A stretch of 64,000 bases of DNA, taken from contig CAIIXF020000010.1 in NCBI GenBank assembly GCA_903813345.2, positions 1,169,169 through 1,233,168 on the forward strand, written 5' to 3'. Below the pieces are notes generated by a model. That model saw nothing but the letters and a program-made list of their open reading frames with translations, was not told where the DNA came from and ran no database searches. Source of the stretch: Owenia fusiformis (taxonomy: Eukaryota > Annelida > Polychaeta > Sabellida > Oweniidae). Below are positions 48,301-57,500 of the stretch, piece after piece. A program made the translations under genes and the position numbers. Position 1 is the first letter of the stretch. Each line of letters opens with the position of its first letter.

Positions 48301-51300
48301 ATCAATGCACACACAGTGATGAGACACCACATATAGTAAAGTACATTATTTACCAGAAATTGGCCATAGATTCACAATCAATGCACACACAGTGATGAGA
48401 CACCACATATAGTAAAGTACATTATTTACCAGAAAGTGGCCATAGATTCACAATCAATGCACACACAGTGATGAGACACCACATATAGTAAAGTACATTA
48501 TTTACCAGAAAGTGGCCATAGATTCACAATCAATACACACACAGCGATGAGACACCACATATAGTAAAGTACATTATTTACCAGAAAGTGGCCATAGATT
48601 CACAATCAATGCACACACAGCGATGAGACACCACATATAGTAAAGTACATATTATTTACCAGAAAGTGGCCATAGATTCACAATCAATGCACACACAGCG
48701 ATGAGACACCACATATAGTAAAGTACATATTATTTACCAGAAAGTGGCCATAGATTCACAATCAATGCACACACAGTGATGAGACACCACATATAGTAAA
48801 GTACATATTATTTACCAGAAAGTGGCCATAGATTCACAATCAATGCACACACAGCGATGAGACACCACATAAAGTAAAGTACATTATTTACCAGAAAGTG
48901 GCCATAGATTCACAATCAATGCACACACAGTGATGAGACACCACATATAGTAAAGTACATTATTTACCAGAAAGTGGCCATAGATTCACAATCAATGCAC
49001 ACACAGTGATGAGACACCACATATAGTAAAGTACATTATTTACCAGAAAGTGGCCATAGATTCACAATCAATGCACATACAGTGATGAGACACCACATAT
49101 AGTAAAGTATATATCATTTACCAGAAAGTGGCCATAGATTCACAATCAATGCACACACAGTAATGAGACACCACATATAGTAATGTACATATTATTTACC
49201 AGAAAGTGGCCATAGATTCACAATCAATACACACACAGTGATGAGACACCACATGTAGTAAAGTATATATTATTTACCAGAAAGTGGCCATAGATTCACA
49301 ATCAATGCACACACAGTAATGAGACACCACATATAGTAAAGTACATATTATTTACCAGAAAGTGGCCATAGATTCACAATCAATGCACACACAGTGATGA
49401 GACACCACACATAGTAAAGTACATTATTTACCAGAAAGTGGCCATAGATTCACAATCAATGCACACACAGTGATGAGACACCACATATAGTAAAGTACAT
49501 ATTATTTACCAGAAAGTGGCCATAGATTCACAATCAATGCACACACAGTGATGAGACACCACACATAGTAAAGTACATTATTTACCAGAAAGTGGCCATA
49601 GATTCACAATCAATGCACACACAGTGATGAGACACCACATATAGTAAAGTACATATTATTTACCAGAAAGTGGCCATAGATTCACAATCAATGCACACAC
49701 AGTGATGAGACACCACACATAGTAAAGTACATTATTTACCAGAAAGTGGCCATAGATTCACAATCAATGCACACTCAGTGATGAGACACCACATATAGTA
49801 ATGTACATATTATTTACCAGAAAGTGGCCATAGATTCACAATCAATGCACACACAATGATGAGACACCACATATAGTAAAGTACATTATTTACCAGAAAG
49901 TGGCCATAGATTCACAATCAATGCACACTCAGTGATGAGACACCACATATAGTAATGTACATATTATTTACCAGAAAGTGGCCATATATTCACAATCAAT
50001 GCACACACAGTGATGAGACACCACATATAGTAAAGTACATTATTTACCAGAAAGTGGCCATAGATTCACAATCAATGCACACACAGTGATGGGGTTGGAG
50101 TGGTTGCACAGGCAGCAGTTGAGATTGTAGCTCATCATGATGACTCTTAGCATGGCCATTCACAAATCTGGAACATAACAAACAGGCAATAATACAAAGC
50201 TGGGTTGGGAATTAAAGATATACAGTACTGTAAGAAGTTTGAACTATCTTTTACCAAAAAAAAACTTTAAAAAGTATTTATCAATTATCAGAACCTTAAT
50301 CACAATCATTTATTATGAAATAATAATGAAACAATAAAGAAAATACCTAAAACACAAATGCTAAACAAAATTGTACAAGATTGCTAGTGCCAAAAAAGCT
50401 TAGAGTAAGTGCATACCTGCCACAGTGTATCTGCTGACATGTCAGGCATAACCAGGGGCTCTTATCACTGCTACAAACTGGAAAACAATGTTACTTATCA
50501 CGAAATTCAGTTTACTATGTCCTTAAAGTCTAAAATTTTAAAGCATCCATAGATTCGCGTATTCGAATTTGTTTAGCCTACAGTACATGCTTATTTCCGA
50601 CATATCTATATCTGGGTAATTCCCAATCAAAACATGATTTCTGCATTTGCTCTGTGAGAGAAACTATGGGTATAAACCTCCACTGAAATAAGAGGGGATG
50701 CTAGAAGAATAAAAGTAGGCTACTATGGGAATATTAATGTCAGTTAACCCCACTGTTTTTAAGAACTATTGCGAGTAGATAAAGAAAATCCTAAATAAGA
50801 ATAGTTGGGCTTACAATTAGAATGAATTTTGGGGATTATGCTATTAGATTGACTACAGTAAAAAATGCACCTCTTCACCCATCATCTGTTTTAACTGTAA
50901 CTTCTCTATTATTATCACGATAAGATAACGTCATGAAGTTTGATACTAACATGCTAAAAGAAGTAACACTACAGTTTAAGGACTATAAATTCCTACTTTT
51001 ATCTGTCTACCTCGGGGTCCATAGGATGAATAATCGTGAATAAAAAATTTAATTTAAATTTTGTGTAGAACACTTGAAAAAACTGATAATGATCTCATAA
51101 AAATCAACCTTTCAATTTCAAAATGAGCATTCGAGAATATACTGTTTTTCAATCTGTTTTTCTGAAAAACCACAAGATGATTTTCATTTTTTGAAAGTGT
51201 AAATAAATGTTCGACTATTCTATTTAATGGCCAATATAACGGACATTATTACACAAAAGGAGATGCACATGCGTTGTAGTTAGTTATTCTGCACCTCCAC

Positions 51301-52014
51301 AAAAGATGTGACTCACCAGACATGATATGGTTATATTCAATGTTAATATGACACTACAATAAAAGGAAGGGCCTGTGGCATGGCTGGTCAATGCACCAAG
51401 CACATTGCCAATATTGTTGAGTACCAATGTCACGTTGACCTCTTCAATACAACAAAATCTAATCGCTTTGCAATTCAGCGAAAAAATATTTATCAGTGTT
51501 CGAAACAAATTTAATTCATGACTTGGATTGTACAATATTGAAACAAGTGATCATTCATACTTTCACAGAATTATGCGGGGGGGGGGAGATTATGTCTCAG
51601 CTGTCATTCAGTCAGTACTGGAGGGTCACTTCCTCATACTAAAAGGTCAAATTCAATGTAGTTCCTCACTAAATATTCACTTAGACAATGGGTTCCAAAT
51701 GATGATTATATTGATAATTATCCTGCTGTTATTGTTTTTGTTTACATAACATGTGCACTATTATGTGACCTCTGACATCACAAACCTTACAAAGGGGACC
51801 GATGTTTATTCTCCAGACCAGATGTCTCTTAGAGATCTCAGTAAATCACAGACCCCTGTTTCATGAATTATGCATTTTAAAAAATTACATTCGTTCCATG
51901 TAATGTGTCATAATTAACCACTGACAAACCTTGGCAGTTCCAACTTTGTGAAGATTTTGATTTCATAGGTGGCGCTAGAATTTTAACACTTTCGGCGAGG
52001 TGGGGACACTCCAT
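33392..52014 (-). CDS. USP3: Ubiquitin-specific protease 3 (histone H2A deubiquitinase family)
   Basis: Complete 14-exon gene. Exons 5' to 3': 52014-51930, 50477-50417, 50167-50048, 45106-45023, 44808-44694, 44289-44198, 43788-43675, 43366-43253, 40451-40231, 39842-39643, 34705-34586, 34222-34149, 33845-33805, 33525-33392. All junctions are GT-AG and in phase: 1,575 nt, 524 aa, against 520 in human. The N-terminal ZnF-UBP starts MECPHL, with [31 protein letters not shown] and [10 protein letters not shown]. The catalytic Cys box is [13 protein letters not shown] (Cys about 176); next come [16 protein letters not shown] and [17 protein letters not shown]. The His box is [19 protein letters not shown] (His about 472), then WYHFNDS. 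Family role: removes ubiquitin from H2A and other chromatin substrates in the nucleus. Two other genes and a 4.6-kb array sit in its introns. Confidence 0.97.
34775..35505. mobile_element. Foldback element in USP3 intron
   Basis: Two inverted arms of about 300 bp (34775-35085 and 35190-35505). For example, ggagggtgcggagctaacgg is mirrored by ccgttagctccgcaccctcc, and gcatcttggaagccaggcag by ctgcctggcttccaagatgc. The loop is about 100 bp. No coding frame. Exact ends and target duplication not resolved. Confidence 0.8.
35927..35990 (+). promoter_or_regulatory. Promoter of secreted gene 3
   Basis: Dyad tgtgaattctcaca at 35927-35940, CCAAT at 35951-35955 and tatataaaa at 35981-35989, then ATG at 36036. 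This is the clearest of the three promoters and preserves the same order and spacing. Confidence 0.6.
36036..39120 (+). CDS. Small secreted ten-cysteine protein, paralog 3 (inside USP3 intron)
   Basis: Exons 36036-36106, 36343-36550 and 38884-39120 (stop TAA), 516 nt, 171 aa. Signal peptide [18 protein letters not shown]. It is the most diverged copy ([48 protein letters not shown]) but keeps all ten cysteines, the exon phases and the terminal AAT AAA TAA. It lies on the strand opposite USP3, within the intron between USP3 exons 39643 and 34705. Its second intron has grown to 2.3 kb by a minisatellite and a mariner foldback insertion. No recognised family. Confidence 0.8.
37107..37326. repeat. 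~17-bp minisatellite in intron 2 of secreted gene 3
   Basis: About twelve copies of a unit like catacggcaatattccaa. It is cut by the mariner insertion, with one more unit at 38816-38850. Paralogs 1 and 2 have one ggcaatattctcaacaattt at the corresponding place before exon 3, so this array is specific to copy 3. Confidence 0.9.
37327..38814 (+). mobile_element. Mariner element rearranged into a foldback
   Basis: TA duplication at 37325-37326 and 38815-38816. Inverted arms of roughly 450-475 bp run from the ends (cgagggttgatccaaaagtt and inverse) inward to about 37780 and 38340. The left arm is an inverted copy of the element's own 3' end, including the last part of the transposase gene; it lacks about 30 bp present in the right arm. 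The insertion interrupts the 17-bp minisatellite. Confidence 0.9.
37838..38513 (+). pseudogene. Defective mariner transposase
   Basis: Blocks visible in order: [19 protein letters not shown] and TVNSAYYSK; a roughly 200-bp interruption bounded by a gtaagt-like and an AG-like sequence; then [15 protein letters not shown] and [12 protein letters not shown]; then [13 protein letters not shown] followed by a frameshift; then [33 protein letters not shown] and a stop. This matches the mariner DD34D layout. The first block has Tyr where the catalytic Asp is expected (FFY for FFD), and the N-terminal DNA-binding part is absent. Confidence 0.85.
39366..39455. mobile_element. Small MITE downstream of secreted gene 3
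   Basis: Inverted ends ggggtgatcaataagtaatg and, inverted, gcagtgatcaataagttatg. Same family and same relative position as 27853-27955 after gene 2. Confidence 0.6.
40452..41084. other. USP3 intron upstream of the nested TRIM-type gene
   Basis: Non-coding. It contains a short tandem phrase, agaacttcttagaagtatac and variants, at about 40885-40950. Should hold the promoter of the nested gene; no TATA box is obvious. Confidence 0.4.
41085..42914 (+). CDS. TRIM-like RING/B-box/coiled-coil protein with Met-rich repeats, intronless, nested in USP3
   Basis: Single-exon frame. I take the ATG at 41085 (gaaatggcg context) over the in-frame ATG at 41031, giving 609 aa. A complete C3HC4 RING lies at about residues 18-60: [21 protein letters not shown]-box type 2 lies at about 101-140 ([26 protein letters not shown]). 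A coiled coil follows at about 145-250. There is no NHL or SPRY domain. Instead residues about 435-590 are low complexity, built of five-residue steps SNMVx/PNMxx with Met every fifth position. RING plus B-box proteins are usually ubiquitin E3 ligases; substrate unknown. The lack of introns and opposite orientation in a USP3 intron suggest retroposition. No disabling mutation seen. Confidence 0.85.
   Translation: MASQSTIQDERIEDILECKLCLEPLNQPKSLPCQHSFCLRCIQDLIQTNAPEQSLPCPICRDIWQIPNEGADALKPSFLINTLMDIVKKTTQSQSSDAKSFSCKYHPDRPLELYCQDDNTLICYKCYADHHDGHTFVDINKAAEIQLSDTNKTVEQQLTSLSDIIDTKEEENAEIMTKNVRLIEQVNLNRKQAHDAINKEFDSKINEIYNRQGTQIKSRISCVEKLQIAKASTESLLTHLDTLKNTGHPTEVMELCLDIKENGLPKPEWDQSPPFVHLQYKKCAIHQDKILFGSLSEVIEKKGTKSNVHDRNQNKVGTTPPGTQENVVPQQMSVAEMDTQNISTTSWESPQMCVTELEAPRICNISESDENVELQELSGNVWNSFTRPSSLSSTDTNERGFLMDSKCSSMHSLGLSQDPPGHWAPQMPGLYIPGSNMVGSNMVESNMVQPNMMQSNTGGPNMYQPNMTRSNMVYPNMAWSNMVHPNMAGSNMVHPNMAGSNMVPPNMVRSDVQQSNMVGPNVLQSNMSQSNTSMAGSNVLHPNMALSNMPLQMCGSNMPRSNMVPPNMPWSNMSGSNLYMPRLHLQNIQLPGPSINQDNMNQEQNNNIQ
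42918..43252. other. 3' region of the TRIM-type gene, USP3 intron
   Basis: AT-rich with no further feature recognised. No clear AATAAA hexamer near the stop. Confidence 0.4.
45164..45270. mobile_element. Short mariner-type MITE
   Basis: Inverted ends caagggttgtccaaaaagt and, inverted, cagggttgtacaaaaagtc, about 105 bp total, in the USP3 intron beside the large array. The terminal sequence resembles that of the mariner element at 37327. Confidence 0.65.
45510..50090 (-). repeat. ~60-unit tandem array of a USP3 exon end plus splice donor
   Basis: Unit of 76 or 78 bp (acattattt versus acatattattt). In the USP3 direction each unit is atcactgtgtgtgcattgat, tgtgaatctatggccacttt, ctg|gtaaat, then about 30 nt of intron ending tggtgtctc. 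The first 43 nt are identical to the last 43 nt of USP3 exon 3 (50090-50048), which encode the CVCIDC zinc ligands, and each copy keeps the GT donor. The array begins exactly at that exon and fills the intron down to about 45510. Blocks of three to four units recur (for example 45617-45790 and 46318-46500), showing higher-order duplication. The unit has no AG acceptor before its exon part, so copies are not cassette exons. Confidence 0.95.
50478..51929. other. USP3 intron 1
   Basis: Between coding exons 1 and 2 of USP3. Contains a G run (ggggggggg at about 51580). No gene seen. Confidence 0.6.
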
Positions 52015-54560
52015 GAGCCGCTTTGTGCAGCCTCCATATACAACTCAGCCAATTTGGTTCCTTCAATCGATGAATAAATTTCCTGCAGACTCCGAATTAA
52101 ACCTCTCCTGTATGTAATAAGTCGGTAAATACAATGTAAAAGTCTACACGCACTTTTGCTTTTGACGTTTTACTGAGGTCACTAATGAAAATTAATCCGC
52201 GTGGTGTATTTCCTGTGATAACTTCACAAGCCAGCTTTCGTTCAATTACATCGATTGAATTATCAATACTTCTGAAATATATACACCGATAATATACTGT
52301 ATATCTGTGCGTTATGTCCTTTACACGATGTTCTTTTTGATGTAATGCAAGGATCTTGAGTAATTGGTACCCTATTTGGAAAGTCTCGCAAAGTCTCTAA
52401 TCCCTTGAGTTTGCTAATTGGTTTGACGAGACCTTATATACGAGGACCATTCCATAATAATTGGAGGAATAATTTTGGAAACCCGTAGAATTGCTATAGA
52501 TCTTAAATAAAACGCTAGTTTTTGCGAAAGACTTTCTGAAAAAAGGAGACTCAACTTTATTTTTCAAAAAGCAGTAATTGTTTCAGTAGATTTTTTTCTG
52601 GTAGATTTTTCAAAAACTAGTTTTTCCAGTAAATTTTCCAAAAACAGTGTTTTTTCTGGTAGACTTTTCAAAAACGATAGTGCGATAGATTTTTCAAAAA
52701 AGGGTACATCCATGCTTGTTTGTGTTATATTGGTTCTGTATTAGGTTGTGTCTGATTGTGTTTTGATGGTTGTGGCTAATTGTCTTGTGTTAATTCAACA
52801 ATTGGTTGTGTTGAGTTTGGTCTTTGTGTTGTGCCCGATTGGGTTGTGTAATTTTGACAGTCGATTGTGTTGTGATGGTTGTTTATCTGTTTGTTCTTGA
52901 TTGTATTCTGATGATTTGGTGTAAGGTTGTGCCTAATTGTGTTGTGTTAATTCGAACAATTGGTGATGTTGAATTAGGTTTTGTTTGCTGTGCTGAGTTC
53001 ATTAATGGGTTGAGGCCGATTTGGATGTGTTAGTTTGACAGTCAATTGTTCTTTGGTGGTAGTTTATTTGATTGTACCTGGTTGTGTTATCTTAGTTTGG
53101 TATTGAGTTGTTCCCAAATGCTTTCCAATGCACTGTGTTATGTTGAGATTGTGTAATGCTGGTTGAGTGTCGGGTTGAGCCAAATTGAGTAGATATTGGA
53201 TTGGGCCCGATTGTGTTGTCAGATTGACGTTATCTAAAATTGGAGAAAGTTAGTTGGGTATATTGATATCACAGTTTGGCTGTGTTTTATAGGTTGCGCC
53301 TGATTGCATTTTGATAGTTTGGCTTTATCCGTTTATTAGTTGTGCCTGATCCTGTTATGATGGGTTGATGTCAGATTGTGTCTACATGTAATTGTGTTGT
53401 GTCCATTCAACAATGGGTTGCATGGGTGTAGCCAGGGTGGTGCTTCACCCCCACAAAAAGGAACAAGCATTTTTGTAAAGTTTGTTGAAAAAAATATTAA
53501 CAATATTATTATTCATTTATGACAGCGTCTAAAAGGGATATTCAGGTCAAATACTGAAGATCGTATTTTTGCTCGGAAATCTTCCCAAAAATTCACGTTT
53601 TCTGTTGAATTTGACAAGACTGTGGCCTTGATTACCAGAGTCGCACTTTTTTCATGTCTTTCTTTTAGTCTCAGGAAAATGTAGAAATCTTTTGAAAATT
53701 AAAAACTAAGCAAACTTGAAACCCTACGTCTTGTTCTGGGCCCAACTTTCATGTATATAAAAGCAGTCCAATAATCAGTCTTTTTATTCATTATTTTTGT
53801 CATGGCGTTTTCTCTCCGATTAACTTTATTCTTAATGTCAAAGATCGCCGACCTCGTTAATGAGATGAAAATGTTAAGATATTCTGTATTATTAATACTG
53901 GGCTACAGCACAAGGACGTCGTCACCAAGGATATCCACAACAAGGTCGGATCATCTCACGATCTGACTGACACCAATTCTACGATCCAAGGGCATCTCCG
54001 TGGAGTTATAGTGCCACAACCCAGATATTGAACATGCAAGGAAGTGTGCTAAATTCGATTTTCCATGCGGGAACCAGCCTGATCAAAGTCTGATGTTCTA
54101 CCCGCTGAGCCCTAAGGAATTTGTTATTGAGGGTCATTACAAGAGTTATACTTTTTGATCATTCCTCGTGAATATTGATGGTTAAGTGATACGTCAAAAA
54201 TATGCAATCATTTATGGATGTTCGTTTTTATCCGATTTTGCCATTTTGAAAAACATAGACGATACAATGTTTTTGTGTATTATGTTTCCGATTTTGATAT
54301 TTGAATAAAAAACTAATGATTTTATTTAATGAATCCTTATGAGCAAGCCCAAAACTATTAGCTATTGGCTAATTGGGGTGAATACAAAATTGTTCTTCGT
54401 TCGTAAAAATAACGCGATACTACACGTCAAATTCAAAATGGCAGCGCCCTGTTGATAAAAAGTTTTGGAATATTTAATATGCGCTCAGATAAAATCTCAA
54501 GGGACCAATGCTATTTAGCTTCACAGTTCTAGAAGCAATGTAAAACGGTAACTATTTGAG
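52015..54560. other. Divergent intergenic region between USP3 and the SLC22 gene
   Basis: USP3 is read leftward and the transporter rightward from this interval, so it should hold both promoters and the USP3 5' UTR. It contains repeated bits of tttttcaaaaac and ggtagatttttc (52560-52710) and a TG-rich degenerate repeat (52730-53420). No TATA box was convincing. Confidence 0.5.
52730..53420. repeat. Degenerate TG-rich repeat
   Basis: About 690 bp in which gattgtgttgtgatggttgt and similar phrases (ttgtgcctgattgtgttg, attcaacaattggttgtg) recur with poor periodicity. The strand is strongly T/G-biased. Probably an old minisatellite. Confidence 0.65.
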
Positions 54561-57500
54561 ATGGATATCGATTCAATATTCAAGGAGATAGGTGAATTTG
54601 GACGTTACCAATGGAAAATAATTATTTCATTTGGTTTTGCCAATTTTCCCATTGCATTTCAAATGATCCAGAATGTTTTCGTTGGTGCAATACCTGAATT
54701 TTATTGTAGACAAAGTGATGGCAATACAACCCTTGGGTGTTTTAATACATCGTCCTTGGATGATACTCGTCAGGGTGTTTGCAGTGAATATACATATGGC
54801 AATGCATTCACGTCGACTGTTTCTGAGGTAAAGATTTACTGTAGCTTAATGAAACCATTCAGGTTACATTTGTTAGTTCGAAATTTCACTTCCACAAGGT
54901 CGATTACTTTTTTGAATACTAAGCTTAGTATATTCAGCTTCACTTATTGTGTTTTTATTCCTAGCTTTAGAATGAGAGTGGTATGCCCTCAAACTCATGC
55001 TAAATGTCATCTGTAAGCCCTGGGCCAAAATCCTTTGTGTTAAATTAATCTGCTAATTTGTTACAGTGGGACCTTGTATGTGATAAAGCTTACCTGAATG
55101 GCCTTGTGCAGTCTGTGTTCATGAGCGGTGTCCTTGTAGGGGCCATAACACTAGGCTCTCTCTCAGATACATATGGGAGGCTCAAGATCTTTTACATCGC
55201 AATGGGGATACAGTTCATCTCTGCATTATGCTGCTCATTCGCTCCAACATACACCATGTACATCGCCCTGAGATTCTTCACTGGATTCTCAAATGGTATG
55301 ACAGTCGTCCAGTTTACCTTGCTCCTTGAGCTGGTTGGTGCTCCCTGGAGGGCCTTTTGCTGTGTTGTTGTAGCTGCCACATTCGCCATTGGGATTGCAG
55401 TATATGCCTTGATGGCATATTATATACGTAACTGGAGGTATCTCTCTGTGGCTTGTGCAGTGTCTCTGGTACCTTTTATTCACATGTATTGGTGAGTAAA
55501 ATTTTTTAGTACACGACACATGTACAGTATATGTACATGTATTTATAAAGCTCTTAAAGAGTTCAATATTAGACAAAGGAGGGCATGGGTATCGATATGT
55601 TGAACTTTTGGAACACACATTTCTCTAAAACCAGTCATCAAAAAATTCTGAAATTTTTACACATTGTCAATTTAATGGTCATCTATTGAGTGGTATCAAT
55701 ATAATTTGAAATAAATATATATACTTTCCTCTATATTGTTTTAGAAAACACATCAAACACTTCCTCTCAAATAAGTTCTTGGTATCATATGCTCGGAATG
55801 AAATGAAACATCTAGCCGAACCTCATTGGAACAAAATGACAAAAACACAACGTGTTTAGGTCTCTCAATATTGTTATTGTACAAAAGAAAGTTTGCATGA
55901 TTTAAAAAAAGTACCTTGTTAATGATATAAAAGGTTTATCTTAATTTTTATCTATTTTGGGGTTTTTGTTTTAATTTTTTGAATATTTTTTGTTAAATCA
56001 ACCAAAATTTCCTTTGTATAACTATAATATTGAGAGGTCTAGGAAAATGTTATATTTGCTATTTTGTTCCAACAAGCTTCGGAAAGATATTTTATTCCAT
56101 TCTCAAGAATTGGTAAAAAGGAAGAAAACCAATTGCACTAAAAAACAAAAAATGTTAACAAAAACAGTTATATGAAATATATATAAATAATTTTCACATT
56201 AAATTGTTGTCAATCAGTCAAAATTACATAAGGGACAGTGTTTTTTACAGAATGTTTTCAATAATTGGTTTAAGAGAAAAACATTGTTGGATTCAGTTCA
56301 CCATATCGATACCAATCCTTACTGGTCTAAATAAAAAGTTGATCAGAGTGTGTTTATGCATTTGGCAGCAGCATGTCATTCATTTGTTGCTGTTCAATAA
56401 TTGTTTGTTTTGTACAAACTATGAAAACCAAATATGATAAGAGCTACACCTCTCTAACTGGATCGTCTCTCAATTTGAATATTTTGGCCTACTATCCCAA
56501 TGGCATTTGGATTAGACAGGTTTTACCATAGCTAAGAATTATTTTGTCTATGTAATGTGTAATAATCTTGTGATCTTGTTATTATGATTTTTACAGGCTT
56601 TTATTTGAAAGTCCAAGATGGCTCCTTAACAAGGGGAAAACCTCAGCTGCTGAAAATATTCTCAAACGTATTGCAGTTAAGAATGGCCATTCAGACGTGA
56701 CAATTAAACTGAAGATACCAGAACCTTCCAAGGAAAAAGGCAGGAATAAACGTTTTTCAACTTTGCAGTTATTTACACATAAAATCACACGGAATAGGAC
56801 ACTTGTGCAACTATATGCATGGTAGGTCAATACAGTAAAACCTGTATTTCTGAACACTCCTGTAATCTGAACACCTCCTAATCTGAACACTTTCTCTCAG
56901 TCCCAATTTCGTTATCTCCCATTGAGTCCCTTGTTAAGAAACTTTGAAATGTGAACATCTGCTATATTCCAAACATTTGGCTGGTTCCAATGGTGTTAGA
57001 ATCAGACAGGTTCTAATGTATGTTGTAAGAATCTGTTATTAATGGGACCATGTTTTTGACATCTGTTCTCAAGGCACTCTCACATTGATTGTGTACTAAA
57101 TTCATTGTACATTTTCTCAAGAACAGTATACAGAACATAAATAGGAGCCAAAAATGAATAAACATTGGCCAAAATGATAGATGCAAATAAACCCAATAAA
57201 TAGAATAAAAGTATTGAACAGCTTGATTTATAAACAGGGTGTACCATAAGTAATGGTATATACTTTTTGTAACAGGGTGTCCCATAAGTAATGGTATATA
57301 CTTTTTTATCGTACCTAACAAGAGGTACGATATTGTAGTCAGCTTGACGGGCGGTGGGCGGGCGGGCGGCGTCTCACTTTTCAGCTTGTCTACAGGTTTC
57401 CAGCCAAACCATTTGAGGGATTCATCTGAAATTTTCAGGGATGTTTCTACATATCAAAGTCAAGAACTGATTAGTTTTTGGGCATTCTGGGTAAATTTTA

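Noticed and set aside
45510-50090. CRISPR-like appearance of regular repeats
   Set aside because: Units are directly abutting, with no unique spacers. The sequence is a eukaryotic exon/intron fragment and the host gene has spliceosomal introns.
53880-54130. Possible tRNA-derived SINE
   Set aside because: GC-richer patch with no A/B box pair or tail that I could defend.
55289-55618. Minus-strand frames opposite SLC22 exon 2
   Set aside because: Shadows of a well-supported transporter exon.
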